A DNA stretch of 64,000 nucleotides from Bolinopsis microptera (lineage: Eukaryota; Ctenophora; Tentaculata; Lobata; Bolinopsidae), in the NCBI RefSeq assembly GCF_026151205.1, contig NC_087082.1:7695908-7759907 (forward strand), read 5' to 3'. Numbering within the stretch: the stretch's first letter is position 1; every line of letters starts with the position of its first letter. This document shows positions 11,101 through 21,695 of this stretch, piece by piece. Made by a program: the position numbers and the translations under genes. Below the pieces are notes generated by a model. That model saw only the letters and a program-made list of their open reading frames with translations, did no database searches and was not told where the DNA came from.

Positions 11101-14100
11101 ACAATGAGGGAGGATAGAAGGAACCTGGAACCAACAGGACCAGAGGACCAGCTAACCAGTTCCTGTCCTTTTAGAAACATCTGCTGCTCACATATTTACT
11201 GACCTATTTAATATTGTTAACGCAGTGTTAGCTGTAATGAAATATTAGAGAATTCTTTAAAGGTTCTAAGTTTTCCAACGAACACAACCTACCTATCATT
11301 AGTGACTAGTCATGCACGACGCTTATCACCCGTTATTTGTGAAGAAGTGATGGGTAAATTTATAGCGTGAATGTTTTTTATTAAGACAAATGGTACGATA
11401 AGTTTCAAAACTAAGGATTAAGTTTGTTTACGTATCGGAGGTAGGGTTATAGATAGACAATATAACTTGTGTAGTGAGAGTAGGATTACATATCAGTAGG
11501 ACTATAACTACGCTTACCCTCAATAACCCCGTAAGCCATGACTTCAGAGACTTGTAGGTGGGAACCTATAGTCTGGTACAGTTCCAAGGTGTCTCCATTG
11601 GGTCTCCCTTCGCAGGTTACTGTCACTGCTACAGGATCTGGTGCATTGCCTGACTGCAGTGCCTCTGTAGTTGGTACATTGTAGGAACCACTGGGGACTG
11701 TGCCGCACACCACTGCTTCCTGGGTTAGAAAACTTGTTGGGAGCTGTTTATTTCTAAAATTATAATGAGCACTGGGTTTATCAGTTTATCTCCATTAATG
11801 TATCATTGTTGACGTTATGTGAGATTGATCAGTACTTATGTCCTGCTTATTTACCTGTGTGGGTGATATACTACTACTACTACTACTACCTGTGTGTTGC
11901 TGTTCTTGATAGATATCTGGATCCCCTCCAGCCTCTTCCATGTGTTAGCACAATACGCATCACTCCTACACCAATCATCCCACCTGCGTGATAGTACACT
12001 GTCACTGTGTGATAATACACTCAACACTGCCACTTTATTATCAGCCTTGGTTTGATTCCTACTCTTCACTGTGAAATGGATTTTAACAGAAATGAAATAA
12101 CCACAGGTAATTACTGATAACGTACCTATAAAACGTCAGAATAACAAAGTGGAAGATGTAGGGTCTGTTAAAGGACAGAGTCAGGTACTGAGGGCGTTTG
12201 CTCTGCACCACATCATCAGCTGAGTGGGCAGAAGTGGAGTTGTTGTCATCAAACGCACCACCAGCACATACCTCAAATGTTGTGTCCTGTTGGGTATCAT
12301 CATTAGTCAATAACAGGGGTACTAACGGTAGCTAGAAATGAATGCCCCTATCAACTTGTATATAGAGCTGTCTGCCTTATAGCTTCAATAAATCCACCAT
12401 CCGAGTAGTGCTCATTAGACACAATATAAGGTTTGGAATATTATATTACTATGATTAGCAGGTTTAGTATATTACCGGTTATATGGTACTATTATATACC
12501 GTTCGCGTTATATATTATGTGTATAATATATTATGTTGTGATTTACTTACCGGTTTATTGCAAGTAGTCATTGTCCCAGATACTGGTCGAGGTAATCTGA
12601 CAATTGTAGCTCCTCCTCCTCCTCCTCCTCCTCCTCCTCCTCCTCCTCCTCCTCCTCCTCCTCCTCCTCCTCCTCCTCCTCCTCCTCCTCCTCCTCCTCC
12701 TCCTCCTCCTCCTCCTCCTCCTCCTCCGAGTCCTCCTCCTCCGAGTCCTCCTCCTCCGAGTCCTCCGAGTCCTCCTCCTGTTTCTGCTCCTTCTGTTAAT
12801 GTTGCTCCTAATTCTATTCCTGCTGCTCCTGTATTATATAATTATATAAACGTTAAACTATAAAAATTTAACTACAAAATACCAAACAATTGGTCTGAGT
12901 TATCAAGCTGTGACGTCAGCAGTGTGACGTCATACTGCTGACGTCATTAGTTGGACAGTTGTAGATGGATTAAAATTTCAGATTAGTGCTTTATTTACTT
13001 GAACACAGGGCAGTACACCAGATGAAGATACAAATGAGTTTGGTAGTCATCTCCCGGCACGTTCCTGGTTGGATGGCGACCCGCCCTCGGGATTACTTCT
13101 TTAACCTTCTTGTCTCTGTACTTCTGTAGCGATTTGGTAGAGGACCAATAAAAATTGGTCAAGTGTAAAATTAAGTGTTATGTTGTGAGACTCTTTTGCA
13201 AGAAACTATTGAGCAATGAAGCTGAATATGTCGCGGGGTTGCTGTGAAATGCAGGTAGCTAGATATAAACTCAAGCCAACCGCAAAATACCGAGAAGAAA
13301 TGAACCTTTTCCGCTAAACAGTAAACACACACCTTTACCACCTACTCTCAAACCCACAAACTCCCAACCAATCTGCTGCCAGATTACATATCATGTGAGC
13401 TATATTAGCCTGTTAGATCCAGTGAAAAATCTCCCTAGCTCCTTAGCATTTAACTACTACCTGCAGACAATAGCTTTAACTCTTTAGTGGGATCATACAA
13501 CTCTTTAGTAGTTTACAAGCAGGGTACTAACTATACTAGCATTTCCTGGGTACTCATAAGTGAGATCATACAACTCTGTAGTAGCTGTCTTACAAGCAGG
13601 GTACTAACTACACTGTCGTGAACAGATTAAGAACAGACATACACGGTAAGCAGGGTAATAACTATACTAGCCCCTCCTGGGTACTCCTATAGGATACTGG
13701 TGTTTTTAGGAGAGACACACATCATTAATATATATTATAGTAGTTGTGATGTAGTATTAGTAGTAGTAAGGGGGCTCTGATCTCCATTTCCTGGTTGTTA
13801 GCCGACGGCTCTTCATCCCTTTTAGGAGGTCTAGACAGACAACAACAACATGACGAACCTAGCAAGCTAGCTCTTAGACAGCCAACTTACGGGAAATATA
13901 CTACAGAAACAAATATTCCAACAATGTACTGTTTACTGAGTGTGGCCCGTGATTTTAAAAAGAAGTTAATGTTAACAGGGTGAAGTTGTACAGAATAAAA
14001 CTAAAAACATAATGAGAAATTAGCATTATTTTCAGAGTGAAATGGACGAGCATACTAGATATTGTCGAGACTGCTTGTATTGTAGTTTAGCAGTCGCTGG

Positions 14101-17100
14101 AGACTAGGAAACTTTCACAAAACTTATTGTGATGGCTATTTTGTCACCAGATTAATCAGAATATTACTTTTTAGTCTGCTGTACGGAGCTTCTCCTCTAT
14201 TGTGTTGGTAAAATTATCCACTGGGAGATTGTGAATGTTAAATTCAGAAAGAAAGCTGAACATGATATATGAATAATGATAATATTATTAATTTGGGGAT
14301 GCTGCAGCTGTATCTTGATTAATACGCTACTTCTACTACTTCACCTCGTTGTTGTATTACTACTATTCTACACTACATTATTGTGGTAGTCATCAATACC
14401 TTGTGTGGATGTGGTATCTATCTGATATACTTTTCAATGATTATTATTCAAAGCATTATAATGGAATTTCAATGATTCGCTGTCGATTATCAATAATTTC
14501 CCAAAGGGTCAGTGTAACTTCTTCGGAAAACTGTCAATTCTGCTAGTATCAGTGTCAATTCTGGTAATTGAAATATAATCAGTTTGCTGATAAGAAATCA
14601 AGGTGTCAGATGGTATCACGTAATCACAGTGTTCAGTAGAAACATTTTAATAACTTGTGATCTGGCGGTGATGTCGTCATCTCCGTGGCGAAGAGTTTTC
14701 GATTATTAAATAAATATTAATGTTCGTGATTTTATTGGATAAATACCAGAATGAGGATGACCGCCCCTGAATGTACCATATTGTGTGAGATTTAAAACCC
14801 AGATATTTGATATCCTAGTCACATCTGGTACATTACTAATACCAATAATGTGCCAGTATTGCTAATATATTCTCTCAGTATGGTGACATCTGTTTAACAC
14901 TGCATTTCACGTACCTAATACTCTGGGATATATTTAGTGAATTGCGTAAACATTACTTTCTCATGAAACTTCTCCCAAATAAACCTGCTGCCGGGTAATG
15001 AGTATACTAACTAATTAACTAATTAACTAATTAACTAATTACCCCCTCAGGGCTGGCTGAGCAACCTGCTGATCCACACGTGGCCCCAGTATATTGTTAT
15101 CTCTCTCTTCACAGCCCTCTGGTGTGTTATCACCTTCATTCTACCCATACCAGGCTGTCCCACGTGAGTAGTTACTTGTATTTAGTGCATATTTAGTGCA
15201 TAGTTCCTCTTTACTCTTCAGGTGTGTGGAGTTAATTTCATTTTAACGATCATTAAATTCTTAAACCTTCCTTTATTATTACGTTATTGTAACTTGTATC
15301 AAAGTATAGCTCAAAAATTCATCAAAAGTTACAACATCTTCAATGTTCTACTGCCATCATTTGCTATCATAACCATCAAGTTCAAATGAAAATAAGTTTT
15401 AATTTTCCACGAAATAGCCTTTAGTGGAATAACGAAATTTGGCAGTCATCATAAACACATTGACACAGCGTGTTTTACAGACACATGTCAACTCACACTG
15501 TATGCTAATATCATGTAACATTGTGTAATATTATTTCGCTTCAACACGAGGCGACTGTCCTGTGTCTGTTAGTTTGAGATGTAAGTAAGAATTACAGGAT
15601 GACGTCATGTTGCCAGTAGTGACGTCACACCTATTTTCAGAGGATATGTAGGACCAGGAGGGATTGCTGACGGAGGGTTACTAGAGAACTGTACCGGGGG
15701 AGCTGCTGGTTACATTGACAGACTGGTTTGGGGGAGTCACATGTACCAGCATCCTACCTGCAAGGTTAGTTATAGTTCTAGGAGAGCCTACCTCGCCCAT
15801 TAACACTTAACAGAGGCCAGCATCCTACCTGCAAGGTTAGTTATAGTTCTAGGAGAGCCTACCTCGCCCATTAACACTTAACAGAGGCCAGCATCCTACC
15901 TGCAAGGTTAGTTATAGTTCTAGGAGAGCTTACCTCGCCCATTAACACTTAACAGAGGCCAGCATCCTACCTGCAAGGTTAGTTATAGTTCTAGGAGAGC
16001 CTACCTCGCCCATTAACACTTAACAGAGGCCAGCATCCTACCTGCAAGGTTAGTTATAGTTCTAGGAGAGCCTACCTCGCCCATTAACACTTAACAGAGG
16101 CCAGCATCCTACCTGCAAGGTTAGTTATAGTTCTAGGAGAGCCTACCTCGCCCATTAACACTTAACAGAGGCCAGCATCCTACCTGCAAGGTTAGTTATA
16201 GTTCTAGGAGAGCTTACCTCGCCCATTAACACTTAACAGAGGCCAGCATCCTACCTGCAAGGTTAGTTATAGTTCTAGGAGAGCCTACCTCGCCCATTAA
16301 CACTTAACAGAGGCCAGCATCCTACCTGCAAGGTTAGTTATAGTTCTAGGAGAGCCTACCTCGCCCATTAACACTTAACAGAGGCCAGCATCCTACCTGC
16401 AAGGTTAGTTATAGTTCTAGGAGAGCCTAACTCACCCATGATAATAACAGACGCCAGAAAACCTTTTTCTTTTCCAGTTTCAACATTATGTGATGATAGA
16501 GCTGCTGTATTTCAGCCGATGTACCACACGACACTAGCCCACGACCCAGAAGGTATCCTGGGCTCTCTGACAGCTGTTCTCACGGTCTATAGTGGTGTTG
16601 TAGCGGGACACATTGTTGTTATGCTCAAATCATCACGTGGTTCCACAGTCGGGGCTCTCTCTGTGCTGAGTGTTGTATCGGTAAGCTTATCTGACTTACT
16701 CTTTAGATTTGATAATGTTTTATCTTACTTTTGTAATGCAGTTCTGCTGTATTTTCTCACCGAAATCCTAAAGAAAATTCCGTTTAACACGCGCGTTAAA
16801 GTGTCAAGTAGGTATGAGCGTATCTCAATTAATTAAAACATGAAATGGGGCGGGGTATTGCACTATTGCACGTGGTATGTAGCTTACTGGGCACTTATAA
16901 CTTGGTGTATTTCCAATTACACCCTGTAATTGGTGTGATGTATTGAGTGTGTACACAGGTGTGTAATGTGTATACAGGTTAATTGCCACTACAAGTTCCG
17001 GGTTTACCGTTACACTCAGCCACTGCAGTCTGTAGTTCACAACCACTATCTGTGCGTTATTAACTTAACGAGGACCGTACAGGACACTATATTAAGACGT

Positions 17101-20100
17101 GTAGAGAGTTAGCTCTGTGTACTAAGCTACTAGTTCTACTGCTTTCTTCACTGTATAATTGCAGATGAAGTTTAAAAGATTAACTTTCACAACACTAAGA
17201 GTGCATAATACTCAACAACTTTACGCTTCACCAGTGTATTATGTTAACGCATGTTACTTTCCGATTACAGTACAAGTTTAGTGTTTACTGTCTGCAGTTT
17301 GCACACCAGTAACACTAGTAGTATAGTACTAACACAGATACGAGGACATCCTGTCATTCCCTTACTGCTGTGCAGTTAGATTATTAACATTTCACTTTCA
17401 CTCTTACTGCTGTGCAGTTAGATTATTAACATTTCACTTTCACTCTTTCTGCTGTGCAGTTAGATTATTAACATTTCACTTAATTACTCTTACTGCTGTC
17501 CAGCTAGATTATTAACATTTTACTTTCACTCTTACTGCTGTGCAGTTAAATTATTAACATTTCACTTTCCACCTACTTCCACCGACAACTCCTCTACAAG
17601 GTTATTGTGTGCGGTATCTTGTGTAGTGACGGGTGCAGATATTATACTGACAATATCTCTCTATCTATCGTAAGATCTTACCAAATACTCAAATATTTGT
17701 TTTTGGGACAATAGCTTTACAAAGCTATTGTCTCAAAAACAAATATTTTACGATCTTTGACATTTAGCATACTATTCATAAAGTTAATATCAGCTCTAAA
17801 ATAAATGTCAGCTCTTACATACCCAAACTGTTGGGGTGAATCGATGCAGTAACAATTTAGTGATAAATATATCATTATATCATGCACCTAATTAACTAGT
17901 ATTTTGTGCACACGAAAAAATAGTACATTAAAAACACGCACTGTGAACCAGTAGGCAGTATGTCAGTATGAGAGAGTGTGTGTATTGGTATTGGTAAGTG
18001 TAGTACTAACCACCATCATTCCTGGCAATATCTTCACTTAATTTCCTCAACTACACTGCACGTGCTAGGCTGTACAGTGTACTGTACATTATCATGTACA
18101 TTAATTAGCTACCACACAACTTGTTTTGTCAAATTGGCCCCTGAGGTCGCAGAAAATAATACCCTTTCCTCGTGTTTGATTTGTTATTTATTAACTGTAC
18201 AACATCTAAAAATCTAGGGAATGTCTCCATTATTGTTACTTTACTAGTTACACAGTTATAAACACGTAACATAGTTATAAACTTATAAACGGCTCCGGAA
18301 TACTGATAAATATGAAGACTGCACTAGCTATGTAAGATGCGGGTACCTAGCTATGTAAGATACGGGTACCTAGCTATGTAAGATACGGGTACCTAGCTAT
18401 GTAAGATACGGGTACCTAGCTATGTAAGATACGGGTACCTAGCTATGTAAGATACGGGTACCTAGCTATGTAAGATACGGGTACCTAGCTATGTAAGATA
18501 CGGGTACCTAGCTATGTAAGATACGGGTACCTAGCTATGTGAGATACGGGTACCTGAGTGCTGGAGCTTCTTCACTCTGCTTACTACTGAATTACTGAAA
18601 TACTCTTATCTCTAATATAAACCCTACTATAAAGTCTACTGTCTGAGTGAACTATTGTCTGAGTGCCCCCCCCCCCCCCCCCTATCTGAATGCCCCCCCC
18701 CCCCCCCGGCCCCCCTACCTTAGTGAACTAAAGCTCCTTACCCCACCCTGAACAATAAACAGTATCAGATGTAAAATATGCAAGCTAACCAGCCCAGTCA
18801 ATGGAAATACATTAGAAGAGCTGGTGTTTAAAGGATTATTTAAACTACTTACCAGTAAAATATAACAATAGAACGGGTTACTTTATTTCATAGTTCGTAC
18901 ACAGTGAAGTTAAACTATTTTACTTGTAGTTCTTAAAACTACATTTAACAAAACTGTTCTATCTTCAACATTTCGGTCAGAAGACCTGTCTTCTTAGAAG
19001 AACTTAATTTTTGGCCTCCCTATGTAAAGTTGTACCTCAAGTCCTGAATACATGAAGTATACCCAACTTGTCCGGTATAGTTCCTCACACAGTCCCATAG
19101 CGTGACACATTAATATTCACACAGTACACAGTGTGCTCACCCTCTAACAATAATATGAAGTGCTCTTACTTCCCCCGTTGTCATGGTTACATCCGCTATC
19201 TTTGTTTGTTCAAGTACTGTGCATGTATTGAGTATTTCAGTACACTCCGCTACTCGCACTTATTTTATAATTTAACCGCGGAAATCGTGCAAAAAGTGAC
19301 TTTCTACGGCAATGTAACCGCATAAATTGAGTGGTCGTACTGAAGCCCCCCCCCCCCTCCTCCATTTCAAGGTCACATGTTCTGGAGTACAGCATGTAGC
19401 TCTGGAGGGATTGGACACGTGATAGGAAGTTACACAAGAATTACACATGTGTGGTTTGACAGGTCACTAACACCTGACCCGCTAACCAGTAACCACTGGT
19501 TACCAGAAACCAGTAACCTCTGGCTACCAGAAACAAGTAACCACTGGTTACCAGAAACAAGTAACCACTGGTTACCAGAAACAAGTAACCACTGGTTACC
19601 AGAAACCAGTGACCACTGCAACTGGCTACCAGAAACCAGTAACCACTGGTTACCAGAAACCAGTAACCACTGGCTACCAGAAACCAGTAACCACTGGCTA
19701 CCAGAAACCAGTACTAACCACTGGCTACCAGAAACTAGTACCCTAACAAGAGTCCAATTTGATAAGCTTCGTTACTCACCATGTAGAAAATTATCACAAG
19801 TTTTAGAAAGTTTAAAGTTGAAATTGTCTGGTAGAATATGGTTATTAGAAACAATACAGTATCAATACTGTGGCTGAATACCACCATTGCTCAATTGCTA
19901 ACTTGTAGATCTCATATCAAACGTCACTTAACGCTTATCATTACAATTAACAGTACAGTATCAAGTATAAAGTTTTTAGATAATAGATTCCCAGTGGGAT
20001 TGAAGTTTATTACTTTAGTAATATTGTCGCTACTTTGCACTTGTCAGCTGACATACCACGTGTTCAGCTGACATAACACCTGATACTACTAGTTTTAGGA

Positions 20101-21695
20101 GGCCAGTATAATATATAATGAGATCTAACTGAAGCAAATAATGAGTCACACCATTTCTATTAGTTGTGATATTATGTGTAATTTAATCTACATAACCTAA
20201 CCACCTAAATAAAAGCAAGAATGTAGCATTACATCACAAATATAATTTTATAACTTATTTAACGTTCGGAGCCAAGGAAATTCTTTTGTCCGGAAACTAA
20301 CAATTTATTTGATGATTTCAAAATTTCAACATCCTAGACATTCAATAAAGTAATTCCATTGAGCCCCACACTCAAATGTAACACCTCCAAATGTAACATT
20401 TCAGCTGGCTATCGGACTGATCCTGAGTAAGGGAACTCTAACCGGAGGATGGGTCCCAATCAACAAGAACTTGTGGTGAGTACTGAGTCACGTGGTGAGT
20501 ACTGAGTCACGTGGTGAGTACTGAGTCACGTGGCGAGTACTGAGTCACGTGGTGAGTACTGAGTCACGTGGTGAGTACTGAGTCACGTGGTGAGTACTGA
20601 GTCACGTGGCGAGTACTGAGTCACGTGGTGAGTACTGAGTCACGTGGTGAGTACTGAGTCACGTGGTGAGTACTGAGTCACGTGGTGAGTACTGAGTCAC
20701 GTGGTGAGTACTGAGTCACGTGGTGAGTACTGAGTCACGTGGTGAGTACTGAGTCACGTGGTGAGTACTGAGTCACGTGGTGAGTACTGAGTCACGTGGT
20801 GAATACTGAGTCACGTGGTGAGTACTGAGTCACGTGGTGAGTACTGAGTCACGAGGTGAGTACTGAGTCACGTGGTGAGTACTGAGTCACGTGGTGAGTA
20901 CTGAGTCACGTGGTGAATACTGAGTCACGTGGTGAGTACTGAGTCACGTGGTGAGTACTGAGTCACGAGGTGAGTACTGAGTCACGTGGTGAGTACTGAG
21001 TCACGTAGCGTTATATTACTAGATGTAGTTTGACATGCTGCTCTGATCGAATTATTGCATTCCTTTAAAGTTGAATATATATCCGCTGAAGAACGGCTGT
21101 GTTGACCACAGCTACTAGATTAAATACACAAGTTACCATAATATAGTAGCTATAGTTACCAGATAGTAATATTAAAGTAACTAGATAGTAACTTGAAAGT
21201 AACCAGGTTCCTATAATATCTCAGGAGCGTGTCGTTTGTAGCGATTACCTCAGCCTCAGCCTACTTCGTGCTGGCTATCATGTATCTCATGATAGACTTC
21301 TTCCACATTTGGTGCGGGGCTCCTTTCAACTCAGCCGGTAATACATCTAATTAATTAATTGTTTTTTATTTTGTTTTTTTGTGACCACTATCCAGTCCAG
21401 TGTCTCTCTCATTTAATCCGTTTGTCTACTGAACGTGAGGTAGAGAGTCGAGGATGAAATCTCAAGAAAGTTGTTTTTACGGGTTACTATCTCTAATAAT
21501 CTCTGTATAACGTTTCCAGGAAAGAACCCGCTGTTCCTGTACGTTGGTTCCTACATAGTGTACTCCTACTTCCCCTTCAACTGGGCCACATCCCAATCAC
21601 ACGGGGCCCTCATGTTGCAGTCTGTGGTCGGGACTGCCTGCTGGCTCTTAGTCGGCTTCTACCTCGACTGCAAGAAGAAGTACTACAAAATATGA
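8184..21695 (+). CDS. HGSNAT: heparan-alpha-glucosaminide N-acetyltransferase, C-terminal half
   Basis: HGSNAT is a multi-pass lysosomal membrane enzyme that acetylates terminal glucosamine of heparan sulfate using cytosolic acetyl-CoA. Exons: 8230-8348 (or from 8184 if the reading frame runs through), 9712-9789, 9910-9969, 15051-15163, 15641-15764, 16516-16680, 20405-20475, 21225-21337, 21520-21695; all phases agree. Diagnostic stretches are [66 protein letters not shown] and [15 protein letters not shown]. About 338 residues are encoded, against some 635-660 in vertebrates. The first half, including the conserved DxFRG region and the catalytic histidine, is not in the window. Exons 9712 and 9910 encode a 46-residue polar loop with no counterpart I recall. 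Two introns start inside minisatellites. An antisense gene lies in intron 9970-15050. It may be a truncated gene, have a distant 5' end, or reflect an assembly break. Confidence 0.92.
8848..8906. repeat. 11-bp repeat in HGSNAT intron
   Basis: About six copies of 'tatgtactcag' in tandem. Confidence 0.85.
10591..10600. promoter_or_regulatory. GTCACGTGAC palindrome (CLEAR/E-box-like)
   Basis: A perfect 10-bp match to the palindrome known in vertebrates as the TFEB-bound CLEAR element, in the HGSNAT intron. Identical copies occur at 11001-11010, 41011-41020 and 41585-41594 (the last inside the final DCAF6-like exon). Function is an inference from sequence only. Confidence 0.3.
11518..12571 (-). 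CDS. F5/8 type C (fucolectin-like) protein nested in an HGSNAT intron
   Basis: Minus-strand exons: 12551-12571 (candidate start, MTTCNKP), 12126-12331, 11890-11983, 11518-11719; all phases fit. The start joins to [12 protein letters not shown], which could be a weak signal peptide. The domain then reads [50 protein letters not shown], and ends [12 protein letters not shown], the usual end of a discoidin/fucolectin beta-sandwich. It is a second member of the family seen at 3.4-7.4 kb but clearly different in sequence, with more cysteines. A secreted lectin role is inferred. The last exon ends in phase 1, so at least one more exon follows. A candidate after the acceptor at about 10970 is Cys-rich and reaches a stop within about 35 codons, but its splice site is weak. 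A (GGA)n tract lies just upstream of the start. Confidence 0.72.
11870..11889. repeat. (GTA)n microsatellite at a splice donor
   Basis: On the minus strand the donor after exon 11890-11983 is CAG/GTAGTAGTA, so the 5' splice site is the first unit of a GTA repeat. Confidence 0.85.
12611..12780. repeat. (CCT)n / (GGA)n trinucleotide array
   Basis: About 117 bp of pure (CCT)n followed by a degenerate tail. The plus-strand poly-proline ORF here is an artefact. On the minus strand this polypurine tract lies directly upstream of the start of the nested F5/8C gene, so it could belong to its promoter or leader. Confidence 0.95.
12900..15050. other. intron sequence of HGSNAT, nothing recognised
   Basis: No convincing exon or RNA gene on either strand. 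The small plus-strand ORF at 13795-13983 lacks splice context and family motifs. Confidence 0.5.
15748..16437. repeat. 71-bp minisatellite that duplicates an exon end and its 5' splice site
   Basis: About 9.7 copies of a 71-bp unit. The first copy overlaps HGSNAT exon 15641-15764: the unit starts with the last 17 bases of that exon (agcatcctacctgcaag) followed by the donor gttagt. Nine further copies of exon tail plus donor therefore lie in the intron. Units differ at only a few bases (for example gcctacc/gcttacc), so the expansion is recent. Confidence 0.97.
17380..17567. repeat. 42-bp minisatellite
   Basis: About 4.5 copies of a unit containing 'ctgctgtgcagttagattat' and 'taacatttcactttcact', in the HGSNAT intron 16681-20404. 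Confidence 0.9.
17691..17748. repeat. 58-bp near-perfect palindrome
   Basis: Two 28-base arms, one mismatch, 2-base centre (arm begins AAATATTTGTTTTTGGGACA). The right end, aaacaaatattttacgatc (17737-17755), recurs exactly at 24650-24668. This suggests the end of a dispersed element, possibly a MITE, but no full copy was delimited. Confidence 0.85.
18324..18556. repeat. 23-bp minisatellite
   Basis: Ten copies of 'ctagctatgtaagatacggg' plus 'tac', nearly identical, in an HGSNAT intron. Confidence 0.95.
18665..18708. repeat. two long poly-C runs
   Basis: Two C runs separated by a short 'tatctgaatg', echoing the flanking 'tgtctgagtg' phrases. Confidence 0.9.
19480..19745. repeat. 24-bp minisatellite with palindromic unit
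   Basis: About ten copies of a 24-bp unit containing GTAACCACTGGTTAC, a 7-bp inverted repeat around one base. Both strands are open because 24 is a multiple of three; I do not read it as coding. Confidence 0.93.
20476..21007. repeat. 19-bp minisatellite starting exactly at a 5' splice site
   Basis: About 28 copies of 'gtgagtactgagtcacgtg'. The first copy is the donor of HGSNAT exon 20405-20475 (TTGTG/GTGAGTAC). Every unit repeats the GTGAGTAC donor and also holds TGAGTCA and the E-box CACGTG. A few units have single changes (gcgag, gaatac, acgagg). Confidence 0.97.

Noticed and set aside
12483..12863. Poly-proline protein
   Set aside because: It is the (CCT)n microsatellite. The surrounding residues match no family, and the real gene is on the other strand.
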